Of a stretch of DNA of 64,000 bases, positions 1 to 10,345 are shown piece by piece (positions within the stretch are counted from its first letter, which is position 1; every line of letters starts with the position of its first letter). Made by a program: the position numbers and the translations under genes. The DNA comes from Daphnia carinata (taxonomy: Eukaryota; Arthropoda; Branchiopoda; Diplostraca; Daphniidae). The stretch covers positions 930,001-994,000 of the forward strand of contig NC_081338.1 in assembly GCF_022539665.2 (NCBI RefSeq), read 5' to 3'. A model generated the notes under the pieces. That model did no database searches. It worked only from the letters and a program-made list of their open reading frames with translations, and was not told the DNA's origin.

Positions 1-35
1 CTACCAAGCGAATGCCTGAATCGCTAGATCCCCAT

Positions 36-1317
36 GAAAGAATTCGTAGAGTTGCATACTGCAATTTTCACAGGCACACTCCATTTGCAATTTTCGAAGT
101 GAAGAGCTACGCGTGAGCGGACTGTTGATTAACTAAAAGAAATACCAAATTCACAGGTGTCAAGCCTTCAACAAGTAACGTTTTATTTATAGCTACCAGG
201 GGTTATTTGCTAATAGGTGCCTCACTGAAACGTGGAAAGGTTGACATTTGACAACTTCCGCCACCTCAAACAACGGCGTTCAACTTTGTCAAACCAGTGC
301 ATGGGACAGGGCCCTCCATTTCCGTTCCAGTTCAGACTGGTGATTAATGAAAACAAAAAGTCAAACTCACAGGTGCAAAGCACTAGACAAAGCACCTTTG
401 ATTTAAAGCTTTCTGTGTTCATTTGTCAACAGGTGCCTCATTAAATCGTCCAGATTTTAGCATTCAACAAGTTCCACCGACCTCAACCAACAACGTTCAA
501 TTTTTTCAAACCTTGCTTGCGAAGGTGCTGTGCATTTTCACTATAGCTATTAACTGGTTGTGTTAAACGTTTTTTACCACATATTTTTGAATTTCTGTTT
601 CTCACCGAAGTTCTTCATTGGAACAGCTGATAGCATTCTGCTGCTAGATCTCTATTCTGCAGTGCACTCCTCAGCCAACTGTGTATGTCATTTCATGGAA
701 GGCCTCAATTACATTTGTACAGAATTATTTGAACTTCCAGGTGACAATTGTGACTGCCACGTAACCAACACATCAGGATCTGCGTTTCAACCAGGTGACA
801 ACAGTTTTCTTTGACTTCTGCGCTCGCCGAAAAGAATGCCTAAACTAAGCTAAGCTAAACCACCACTAAACTGCAACAAATTTGAAAGTCACACGTGCAA
901 AGCATTCAACCAGTCACATATGACAAAGCTTTCAGTGCTTATGTCAACAAATAGCTCATTTAAACATGCACATCATACCACTCTAGAAGTGTGCTACTCT
1001 CAACCAACGGCATTCCGTTTTTTAACGTCCCCCAGATGAAAGGGATCTGCATTTATCACTTCAGTTCTATTTTAACATGCGTTATTGTTTTCATTCTCTA
1101 TTTGACTGTTGTTAAAATTAAAAAGAAGACGGTGGCTTAATCTGAAGATCTCAAATTTTCTCCTGTTTATAGGTGAACAAGTGAAGCATATGTTTGAGTT
1201 GCATCCTGCAAATTTCTGAAGCATACTTTCATTCGCAACTTTCAAAGTGAAAAGCTGCGCGAGGATGGACTGCTGATCAACCAAAAGAAATGTCAAACTC
1301 GCAGAGTCGAAGCAGAC
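36..1317 (+). repeat. Higher-order duplication, copy 1
   Basis: This segment matches 2560-3829 at an offset of about 2.5 kb, with scattered substitutions and small indels; for example the passage around 560-780 is nearly the same as 3060-3280. It contains several ~410-bp units, so it is a higher-order repeat. The match ends abruptly near 1317, where a GATC-rich insert begins. Confidence 0.8.
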
Positions 1318-1560
1318 TTGCCGCGCCAATCAATTTTCCGATCTCGATCTTCGATCCGATCTTTTGAGTTTGATCGGATCGGAGATCGAGATCGAGGCGA
1401 TCATTTTACCGATCATTTTTGTGCGACATCTAACGCTAAAAATTCACAGTTTAATGAATTTAGCATTGGCTGTCACAGCGACAGTCACTGACGGCCATTG
1501 AGGGTGAACACTAAACAGTTTCCCTCAATTGGCATTCGCAAAAATAGTAGTGAAAGAGAA
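1318..1560. repeat. Foreign insert with GATC-rich inverted repeat
   Basis: Sequence here interrupts the tandem array and has no counterpart in copy 2. It contains a near-perfect hairpin: arm 1340-1361 pairs with 1372-1393 (21 of 22 positions) around a 10-base loop, built from repeats of 'gatc' and 'gatcg'. The array resumes around 1560-1600. It could be a small foldback or MITE-type insertion; no clear target duplication is visible. Confidence 0.55.
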
Positions 1561-2559
1561 CCATGGAACAAGTAATACCCTAATAAACCAACGGAATTCA
1601 GTCTTTTCCAACACCTTCCAGATGAAAGGGCTGAGCATTTTTACCTTCAGATCTATTTTAACGTGCGTTTATGTTTTCTTCCACTGCTTTGCTGTTTTAA
1701 TTTACCAACAGACAGTGGCTTCATCTAAAAACCTCCAATTTTCCCGTTTATAGGTGAAGCATTCCCTTGAATTGCAATCTCCAAATTTAGGAGACACGCT
1801 TCATTTGCAACTCCGAGAGGGAAAAGCAATGTTAGGATGGATTGCTGGTCCACTAAAAGAAATGTCATCGGCATAGGTAGACAGCACTCAATTAGTCACG
1901 TTTGACGTAAGCGTTTCAGTGTTCATTTGTAATTAGAAACCTCATTGATACGGGCAGATTTTGAGGTTCAACAAGTCCTACCATTCTCAACCTATGGTGT
2001 GCAACTTTTTCGACACATTTCAGGTAAAGGGCTCTGCATTTCCACATCAGTTCCATTTTAAAGTGTTGTGGTGCTTCTGTTTACCAATTGGCTGTTGTAT
2101 GCGTTTACACAAAGACATAGTGACTTCTTTGAAGATCGCAAATTTTCTCACGTTTACAGATGAGGCATTCATTGATTTGCATTCTGCAAATTTCACTGGC
2201 CAAGTTCATTTGCAACATTGAAAGTGAAGATCTACGCCAGAATGGACTGCTGATCGACTACAAGAAATAACAAACTCACAGGTGCCAAGAATTCAACAAG
2301 TCACGTTTCATTTCAAGCTTTCAGTAGTTACTTATTAACAGGTTCCTCATTGAAACGTGCAGATGTTGGCATGCAGCGAGTTCCACCATCCTCAATCAAC
2401 AGAGTTTAACTTTACCAACCCATCCAGATAAGGGATATACACTTCCGCTTCAGTTCTTTCTCAACATACTTTGTGATTTTGGTTTACCGTTTGGCTGTTT
2501 ACGTTTTTAAAAAACCGTTTTTTTAATTTGAAGATCACACATGTTCTCATGTTTACAGA

Positions 2560-3829
2560 TGAAGAATTCGTTGAGTTGCATACTGCAATTTTCACAGGCA
2601 CACTTCATTTGCAATTTTCGAAGTGAAGAGCTACGCGAGGACGGACTGTTGATCAACTGAAATAAATACCAAATTCACAGGTGTCAAGCACTCAACAAGT
2701 AACATTTTATTTATAGCTACCAGTGGTTATTTGCTAATAGGTGCCTCACTGAAACGTGGAGAGGTTGGCATTTGACAACTTCCGCTAAATCAAACAACGG
2801 CGTTCAACTTTGTCAAACCAGTACATGGGATAGGGCTCTCCATTTCCGTTCCAGTTCAGACTGATGATTAATGAAAACAACTGTCAAACTCAAAGGTGCA
2901 AAGCACTAGACAAATCACTTTGATTGTCAACAGGTGCCTCATTAAAACGTCCAGATTTTAGCATTCAACAAGTTCCACCAACCTCAACCAACAACGTTCA
3001 ATTTTTTCAAACCTTGCTGGCGAAGGCACTGTGCATTTTCACTATGGCTATTAACTGGTTGTATTAAACGTTTTTTACCATATATTTTTTGAATTTCTGT
3101 TTCTCACCGAAGTTCTTCACTGGAACAGCTGATAGCATTCTGCGGCTAGATCTCTATTCTGCAGTGCACTTCTCAGCAAACTGTGTATGCCATGTCATCG
3201 AAGGCCTCAATTACATTTGTACAGAATTGGTTGAACTTCCAGGTGACAAGTGTGACTGCCACGTAACCAACACATAAGGATCTGCGTTTCAACCAGGTGA
3301 CAACAGTTTTCTTTGACTTCTGCGCTCGCCCAAAAGGATGCCTAAACTAAGCTAAGCTAAACCACCACTAAACTGTAAGAAATTTGAAAGTCACACGTAC
3401 AAAGCATTCAACCAGTCACATATGACATAAAGCTTTCAGTGCTTATGTCAACAAATAGCTCATTTAAACATGCACAGCATGCCACTCAACAAGTGCGCTA
3501 CTCTCAACCAACAGCATTCCATTTTTTAACGTCCCCCAGATGAAGGGGATCTGCATTTATCACTTCAATTCTATTTTAACATGCGTTATGGTTTTCATTC
3601 TCTATTTGACTGTTGTTAAGATTAAAAAGAAGACGGTGGCTTAATCTGAAGATCACAAATTTTCTCCTGTTTACAGATGAACAAACGCAAACGAAAAGCA
3701 TATGTTTGAGTTGCATCCTGCAAATTTCTGAAGCATACTTTCATTCGTAACTTTCAAAGTCAAAAGTTGTGCGAGGATGGACTGCTGGTCAACCAAAAGA
3801 AATGTCAAACTCGAAGATTCGAAGCACTC
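2560..3829 (+). repeat. Higher-order duplication, copy 2
   Basis: Second copy of the segment at 36-1317. It continues a little further into 'aaagctt...caacaggtacctt', which shows how copy 1 would have continued had it not been interrupted. A ~40-base deletion relative to copy 1 lies near 2900-2930. Confidence 0.8.
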
Positions 3830-3900
3830 AACAAATCACATTTGACTTAAAGCTTGCAATATTTATTATTCAACAGGTACCTTATTGAATGGAAATTTAT

Positions 3901-5100
3901 TAAAAAAATAGATTAAAAACAAATAAAAAAAAAAAAAACTAGCTGCATCTCCAGATTCATTCCATTTTAACAATGATGTTGTAGTTCCATAATAGGACAC
4001 CTTGACTGCCTTTATTTCAAAACTAATGGCGAATATCTGAAATTTGCAAACTCACTTACAAATTCATATCAACAAGTGCCACGTTACATTCATGTGCTCG
4101 CTGAAAATTTTACAATCACGCGTTGTTTTCAATTACATGGCAGAGAAATTAAATCTTCTGGAACTATTATACCTTCTAGAGAAACGATGTCACGTTTGAG
4201 GTGCATATCAGCAGTCAACGAGTTAAACATTTAGCTGCAAGCTCTTGACTGTCAACATATCTTTTAACAGGGTTCACAATCGAGCGAGTGACAACATCCA
4301 TATTCTCATTTTATTTTCGATTATTGCAGTATTGCTTCAGGTAACGTTTACGCTCCCGACCACAATTGGCAATTTACAGTGGATTTCGGAAATTGTTCAC
4401 CTACGAGAAGGGGACATGTTAAACTTCAATGAGTACGATTTCTAAACAGAAGCTTTTGTAATTTCATCAGCGTAATGCTAAATCAACGTTGTTGTCCAAC
4501 TGACGACTGATCGTTCGTTTGCCGATTCGTTCTTGACCCATCATCAGATAACAAAGAACAAGTTGTGTAAGAATTTATAACACAAACGAAGTAAAAACTT
4601 CAACTGATTCTGGCTAGGCTTAACATTTTGCTTTCTTCTTTTCCGTACCTCTTACCATTGGTCGAATAGGAACCGCATGACATTCAAATACCTGGAGTAA
4701 GGTTCGAAAACGTGAACAATATTTCCAACTGCCACCGGCAAGAGTTCAACATTTATTTTTCGAACTTAAAAGGACTGGAATAAAATTGCAGTCAGTATGA
4801 AAAAGCAGACGGATGGCAAATCGTGAGCCGAGGGTGGAAGAAGGGGGGGGGGGAGCTGCAGGCAGGGAGAAAACGAGAGCAGACACTTAATACTAGACTT
4901 CACCTATTACCGTCCTGGGACGGGCCGCCATATACTAGTGAAAGGATAATAAGTTAATAAGTTCTTATTCGTCTTCAGTAATTGACCGAGATCATTTTGT
5001 ATAACACATAATTTCTGTTTTTTTTCTTTATTTCAAAATAAACGATTTTAATGTTGGAATGTTATTTTTTATTTTTCTAAATACCATGTATGTACGGTTC
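3901..5100. other. No gene found; AT-rich spacer with homopolymers
   Basis: Nothing here resembles a known gene or element. It holds a run of 14 A near 3925 and a run of 10 G at 4844-4853. A 66-codon open frame at 4245-4445 has a hydrophobic start but no family signature and is not called. Confidence 0.6.
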
Positions 5101-5194
5101 TAGAGTTAAATGCAACTACTTAGTAAAAATTTAGTAAAAATATTTTTATTTTCACTATATTTAAAAAAATTTGTTGAAGATCTTCTTGTCTGTT

Positions 5195-5325
5195 CGAGGG
5201 ATGTTGTTAGGACATCATTTTTGCACATCCATCGGACATCCAACCTGACTAGCCGAAGGACATCCGTGGGCCAGCCCATAGAAGACACGGACATTCGGCC
5301 ATGGATCGGACATCCGACGGCGGAG
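5195..5325. repeat. Cluster of 'ggacatcc' motifs
   Basis: The words 'atcggacatcc', 'aaggacatccg', 'ggacattcgg' and 'atcggacatccg' recur four times in about 130 bases at irregular spacing. This looks like a short degenerate repeat. No coding signal is apparent. Confidence 0.4.
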
Positions 5326-5357
5326 ATGTGCTATATGGGTAGTAGCAGTGAATCTTT

Positions 5358-5631
5358 AATTGAAGAGGGATTTCACGGGTTCGAGCCACCAGCTAGTAAT
5401 CATCCGGTTTACCGACAACGAACTGTGACCACTGAGGAGGAGAATTAAGGAGCTTGATAATCAGAATTTGTGGGAATAAGACCGTCAAATTGAAGAGGGA
5501 TTTCACGGGTTCGAGCCACCAGCTAGTAATCATCCGGGTTACCGACAACGAACTGTGACCGCTGAGGAGGAGAATTAAGGAGCTTGATAATCAGAATTTG
5601 TCTGAATAATATAGCTTAAAAAAAAAAAAAA
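5358..5631 (+). repeat. 130-bp direct duplication ending in poly(A), SINE-like
   Basis: The segment 5358-5487 is repeated almost exactly at 5488-5609 (offset 130 bases). Each copy holds 'gggttcgagccacc', which resembles the B box of a tRNA-type pol III promoter. The second copy is followed by an A run at 5618-5631. B-box plus A tail suggests a dimeric tRNA-derived SINE, but I see no clear A box and no target duplication. Confidence 0.4.
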
Positions 5632-5639
5632 TGGTAGTT

Positions 5640-6990
5640 CCGTTAAATCGTATTGAGAAGGATGAGTATTGTATCGTATTGAGAAGGACTAAAGAAACAA
5701 GGCAAATTTTTCGTATGAAATACTGATACTGATTCATGGACGAGTACATGAATACACTGACATGCCTTCCATGATCGTGAAAAATTTGAAGAAAAAAAAT
5801 CTTAGATTCATTTTAAAGGTTTAATGTCTTTACTAATAACAAGGACTCATAAAAAAAGTCCTTCATGGTAGAAAATAATTAAAATTGATTTGTCATTATT
5901 AGTAGCTTTGTTAACGTCAAGTGCAAAGCTTCCTTATATTTCACTGTAGTATGTGATGTGTAATTAGGTAACCAATAGCTGCTTGAAAATGTGCATAAGG
6001 GGAAAGCAAGACACGAAGAACGTAAAAAATCATTTATAATTGCTGGAAACATGCGAATTCTTACCAGAGACGTAGATGGTTCTCTTGGACTAAAGGTGAG
6101 ATTATTCTTTAACAAAAGGTTGCTCTTTAACAAAAGCCATGCATTAACTATTGAAGTTTGACTCATAGACGTTCCTACGCAAATTGTATGTTCTAGTTTT
6201 GCTCGAACTAGTTATTGCTTTGGTGAAAAGCGCTCCTAGCCTAAATAACAGTCAGCAGTCACCGCCTGGCATAGTTATAGCAGTAGGTTATGATTTTAAT
6301 ATATTTATTGGGCTCTTTGTAATTGTGAAAAGAATTGAAAATGTGATAAGGAAATAAATGGTATGAGAATCAATATTGAATTATAATAGTCTTTTTTTTG
6401 TCCTGGCCTCAGACGATAGTTTAAGTTTGTAATATTATTCCTATAAACATTATTTATCAAATGTTAATAATAATAAACTAGTCATCGTGTTAACATATCT
6501 TTGTCCCCAGCAACCACAAAAACCCGCGGAACTCATTCAGTTTCTGTATTCACAACGAATCAGTGGTCTTTACCTATGGCATAAGCATCGACAAAGGGAA
6601 GTGATAAGGGAGATGGACTGGGGGTTGGAGGAATGATCAAAGAGGGTTGACAGAACCAGGCTAAATGCGAAAAACATATTTCTTATATTATATTTAAAGA
6701 AGTGAGCGTTGTTCAATAAACCAAAATAGTAAAAAATGAGCTTTATGTAACGGGATATTAGCAATAGATAAATACTAATATAATCCGAAATCAGAATGCT
6801 ACCGAATAAATAACCAAAGATGAACTAGCGTACATACAGTAACATTGTTTGATCTCGGCAAACCTTATAGAAGGTCGCGGTTTCAGCAACCTTTGTACAT
6901 TCCAACTTCCACGGAATAGGAGGAGGGAAATACATTTTGGAAACAAATATAAAGTTTGTAGGAAAATGAAAATTGAGTGGAGGAAAAGGC
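5640..6990. other. No gene found; AT-rich
   Basis: AT-rich sequence with only short open frames on either strand (for example 95 codons on the minus strand at 5879-6166) and no recognisable motif. I see no repeat, RNA gene or element boundary. Confidence 0.55.
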
Positions 6991-7002
6991 TCAGTCCAAT
7001 GG

Positions 7003-7110
7003 AGAAAAAGGCCCACTTTTCAATTGGGAAAAAAGTGGGCCTTTTTCGTATGGGTCTTTTTCGTATGGGCCTTTTTGTCGGGCCTTTTTCGTCTAGGCCT
7101 TTTTCTCCGA
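7003..7110. repeat. Hairpin plus 'ggcctttttcgt' short repeats
   Basis: Bases 7003-7020 and 7028-7049 are inverted copies of 'gaaaaaggcccactttt' separated by a few bases, a strong stem-loop. The right arm is followed by about five copies of 'gggcctttttcgtat' with small changes up to ~7110. The block sits exactly where element A loses similarity to element E. Confidence 0.65.
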
Positions 7111-7199
7111 CCTCCTTGTCTTCGTATGTTTCGTACCGTCTGTCTATTTTGGTGTCATTGGTGAGTCCTGGTTGTCTCCAGAAGAATAGGAAGAATGGG

Positions 7200-7740
7200 C
7201 TGTGTTGCAGTGTTCATTCTTTCACTGGGTTGTAAGCGAATGTGGAAGATATTTGTCCCAATTTTCGGGTTCGTCCGTCACATAACCGGTATGTCACATA
7301 CCATAACCATAACCAATGTGTCACATAGGGTCCTGTTGAATCATTCTGCTAATTCGTCTGTTGGGGATGGTATGCATTTGTTCTTATTTGTTTGATTTTG
7401 AATAATTTGCAAATTGCTTGGATTAAGCTCGACAGAAAGTTAGTCCCTTGATCTGTTAGGACGACTTCGGGGGATCCATATTTGGTTAAAATATCATCAA
7501 ACAAGGCTCTAGCAATTGTTTGGGCAGTTCGATTTCTCATTGGTAATGTAAAAACGAAGCGACTGGCATAATCTGATAGGACTAAAATATACCTGAATCC
7601 CTTCACGCTTTCTTGGAAATTGGACCCACAATATCCATCGCAAGTCTTTCCCACTCCCTTTTTGCTGGGAGCATAGGCTGCAATGGTGCTTTACTTCCTC
7701 TCACAGCTTTGCGTTTTGCACATTTTAAGCAATTTTTAAT
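7200..7740 (-). pseudogene. Element A integrase remnant
   Basis: The minus-strand frame at 7654-7349 encodes 'FRYILVLSDYASRFVFTLPM' and 'EVVLTDQGTNFLSSLIQAIC', the first and second catalytic-aspartate regions of a DD35E integrase, and then 'TNAYHPQQTN', which stops short of the catalytic glutamate. Nucleotide similarity to element E continues to about 7115. Small local duplications ('tatgtgacata' text around 7270-7330) disrupt the end. Confidence 0.82.
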
Positions 7741-8079
7741 GTGTTCCGTTACAAATTTTCGCATGCGTGGGAAACAGTATTGGTTTTGAAAGTTTGGCTA
7801 CTGTTTTTTTCGATTCCTAAATGTCCTGCTTACATGCCATCATGGTTTTCCTCTAAAATATATCTAATGTTTGGTATGGATACTACTAATCTTCCTTGCC
7901 TATTCGTTAACAGACCTTTTTCGTTGATTTTAATTTCGTTTTTGATTCTGTTATTTTTCGTGTCTGACTACTTTCTTATATTTTCTTCGTTGAACGTCGG
8001 CAATACCTATCTGCGTGCTGTAACTCTATCCATTCGATTTTTTTCTTTTACTTGACCTTTAATTTTAAGACCTTTTACT

Positions 8080-8760
8080 TTAACTTTCACTTTCCCTCTC
8101 ATGGTATTCCTTTTCTTTCTTTAAGCATTCACTTTCTTTTTTAAGACTTTCGATCCCTCTCCTGAGGCTTTCCCTTTCTCTTGCTCTTGTTACTACTCGG
8201 GCTAGTGGCACTACGGGAATACGGCTTAGAGTTTTACCATTATTGTGCGACTTCCCAGGCCGATATCCAATGGTGATGTCGAATTCTTGTAGTTTGAGTG
8301 CCCATCTAGCCAATCTTCCTGCGGGTTTTGTCTTGCTCATCAGCCATTCTAAATGTCTATGGTTGGTAAATAGGGTTAATCTTCGTCCGTATAAATATGT
8401 CCCAAACACTTCGATTGCGCGGATGATTGCGTAAGCCTCTTTCTCTGTGGTTGACCACTTGGTCTCGCGGTCATTCAGATGTTTAGAGCTATACGCTATG
8501 ACGACTTCTCCGCCGTCTGATTCATGGGGTTACTGTACGTCGGACTCCGCTGAATCAACTGATTGGGGTGGAGTCTGTATCTGAGCTAAGACTGCCCCTA
8601 TTCCGTATCCTGAAGCATCCGTGTAGATAATAAATTCGCGCGCGAAATCTGGATGGCCTGGGATAGGTTTAGTTATGAGAAAGTTCTTGATACAGTCAAA
8701 GGCGTCCCTTTTTTCCTCTCCCAATTTCCACTCGGCTGATTTTCTCGTGAGCGCTGTCAA
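8080..8760 (-). pseudogene. Element A RT connection and RNase H
   Basis: The upper frame (8760-8530) has 'FIIYTDASGYGIGAVLAQIQ', where the TDAS aspartate is the first RNase H catalytic residue. The lower frame (8409-8080) has 'FTNHRHLEWLMSKTKPAGRL' and 'YRPGKSHNNGKTLSRIPV', the end of RNase H. The invariant 'TDHR' reads TNHR and the terminal 'NADxLSR' reads NGKTLSR, so two catalytic-site aspartates are altered. A frameshift separates the two halves. Family and order match element E at 38690-39140. Confidence 0.85.
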
Positions 8761-8966
8761 TGGGCTTTATCAGCAAAAGTCTGGATAAATTTTCCTGTAA
8801 TAACTAGCCTGATCTAAAAATGAGCCCAATTTTTTCACGTTTTTGGGGGCTGGGTATTTAATGATTGCTTCTAAAAAATTCACTTTTCTTTCTTTTTAAC
8901 TTGAGTCCTGCGTCTTTAAGAAGCTTGAACACTGTTTCCAGATGCGTCACATGTTCCGTAACATTT

Positions 8967-9188
8967 CTACTGAACACTGAATATGATGTCATCTAGATAA
9001 ACCAATGCGAACATGAAAAGTACTGATTTCAGGCTGTTATCCATTGCTCGTTGGAAAGCAGTTGGTGCGTTTGTTAAACCAAATGGCATTCTATTAAATT
9101 CGTATTGTCCAAATTCACAGATGAAGGCGGTTTTGTGTTTGTCGCTTTCTTCTATCTCGCTTTGCCAGTAGCCGCTCATTAAGTCCAA
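8967..9188 (-). pseudogene. Element A reverse transcriptase, catalytic core
   Basis: This frame carries RT motif A as 'MDLMSGYWQ' and the catalytic 'YLDD' box, with 'FNRMPFGLTNAPTAFQRAMD' between them. All three catalytic aspartates expected of a gypsy-type RT are therefore still readable, but the frame stops at both sides. It lies directly downstream of the N-terminal RT fragment at 9242-9889 and aligns with element E at 38120-38350. Confidence 0.88.
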
Positions 9189-9241
9189 TGATGAAAACTA
9201 AACTGATCTGCTCAATGCATCAATAGTGTCGTCGATTCTTG

Positions 9242-9889
9242 TTAAGGATATTTATTTTTGATGCTCATTTCGCTTAATGCCCTATAGTCAATATATAAAC
9301 GCATTTCTCCATCTTTTTTGGATACCATTACAATTTCTGCTGCAAATGGGTTGTGACTATCCATAATAATCTTGTTACTCAACATTACTTCAAATTTTGT
9401 TTTGATAATAAGTTTTAATGTTTCTGGTGTCTTGCGCAATCGTTGAGTTATTAGGGCGTTGTATCCTATGTTAATGGTATGCTTTACATCAGTTGCTAGA
9501 CACAAATCTGATTCCTTTTCTGCAAATAGGGCTTCATGTTTTTTCAATAGAATTTCGATTTTAATGCGTATCTCATCAGGGAGGTTGGTCGCTTCCCTTT
9601 CTTGGGTTGGTTTAATTGGTTTGGATTTTTTGTTGTTGTGTGATTGGGAGAAAGATTCTAGGCTGCCGTAATCTGCTTCCGTAAGGTCGATGTTGTCGTT
9701 ATTTTCTGTTGTATGGTATAGAAGGAGCGGAGTGTGGATGCCTGCTTTGCCAAATGTTAGGCTGTATATGGAATGTGTGTTCTTTCCAAAGCTGTGTTCT
9801 ATCCCAAAATGGTTTAAGCTGATCTTCCTGTTCCTGGCGTTAATTTTTACATTGGTTTGGTTGATAAGAAGTACAATACCAAGATACAA
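9242..9889 (-). pseudogene. Element A reverse transcriptase, N-terminal part
   Basis: A 215-codon minus-strand frame ends in the RT fingers region. Visible landmarks are 'KHEALFAEKESDL', 'HTINIGYNA', 'RLRKTPE' and 'VMVSKKDGEMRLYIDYRALS', close to element E at 37777-38090. The usual 'R(K)-C/F-x-DYR-x-LN' motif reads RLYIDYRALS. The frame breaks just after 'KNKYP', before catalytic motif A, which continues in another frame below 9188. Confidence 0.85.
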
Positions 9890-10115
9890 TTCTCGTTCAG
9901 ATTTTCCATTACATAGAAATGATGATTGATGACATGCTTGTCTTTAATAACGATCGAAAATTCAAATTTCCCAATTGATTTTAGCATTTGCCGATTTTGC
10001 CCTTTTGTGGTCTGGAGTATCGTTCGCTTGATCGTGAAGTTCTTTATTCGCATCGATGTGCTGCTGCTACGGTTTTATCGGCATTCTGTGATAATTCACG
10101 ATTCTTATTAGTTTG
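9847..10115 (-). pseudogene. Element A protease-region remnant
   Basis: The minus strand encodes a stretch containing 'FSIVIKDKHVINHHFYVMEN', typical of the C-terminal half of a retropepsin-like domain just before RT. The first part (10115 to ~10010) aligns with the gag/pol junction of element E (37055-37160), after which A lacks the part of E that carries the active-site DTGA. The catalytic half is therefore deleted. Assignment to protease rests on position and on the E comparison. Confidence 0.5.
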
Positions 10116-10132
10116 TATTCCTTAATTTGTAC

Positions 10133-10345
10133 ACCTAGCATACCTACCCTTTCGATTAATACAGTCAGACATTTCTACTTCTTCGCTGGGAATTGATCGA
10201 CACACCTACCTCTGCGGTTAATACACTACGACACCCCTACCTCTTCTGTATAAACAGTCCGACACTCGTACCCCTTCGTTTTAAATATCCGATTTACCTA
10301 CCCCTTCGTTTAATAGTGCCCGACGCACCTACCCCTTTGTTATAG
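10133..10345. repeat. Short degenerate tandem repeat 'cctaccccttcgttt'
   Basis: About five imperfect copies of a 40-50 base unit with the core 'cacctaccccttcgtttaata' followed by 'cagtccgaca' run through this stretch. It lies just upstream (in element sense) of element A and may be part of its decayed leader or an unrelated minisatellite. Confidence 0.55.

Larger units (their letters stand above)
1..3900. repeat. Degenerate tandem array, ~410-bp unit
   Basis: The stretch is built from diverged copies of one unit. A recognisable landmark (a 'cctcatt-aaacgt' core, often after 'acaggtg', then 'catttcaacaag'-like text) recurs near 215, 432, 950, 1930, 2340, 2740, 2930, 3453 and 3877. The commonest spacing is about 400-425 bases, with shortened (~200) and lengthened (~520) units. 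A second landmark, 'ccagatgaaagggctctgca'-like, recurs once per unit. The short open frames inside it repeat between copies and show no protein-family signature, so I read the stretch as non-coding satellite-like DNA. Confidence 0.8.
7110..10115 (-). mobile_element. Element A: decayed gypsy-like LTR retroelement fragment
   Basis: Read on the minus strand from 10115 down to 7110, the order is protease remnant, RT, RNase H, integrase. This is the same order, and clearly the same family, as element E at 37055-40130 on the plus strand; matching nucleotide blocks include 10115-10010 with E at 37055-37160, and 7330-7115 with E at 39955-40125. No LTR, gag capsid or env is seen. Frameshifts and stops break every domain, so the copy is dead. 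Confidence 0.85.

Noticed and set aside
560-814. Open frames repeated at 560-814 and 3089-3277
   Set aside because: They recur because the underlying DNA is duplicated; the reading frames differ in length and show no codon-level constraint by eye.
4245-4445. 66-codon open frame with a hydrophobic start
   Set aside because: Short, isolated, no recognisable motif and no conserved copy elsewhere in the window.
5110-5448. 112-codon open frame
   Set aside because: It runs through the 'ggacatcc' repeat cluster and into the first half of the 130-bp duplication; there is no protein signature.
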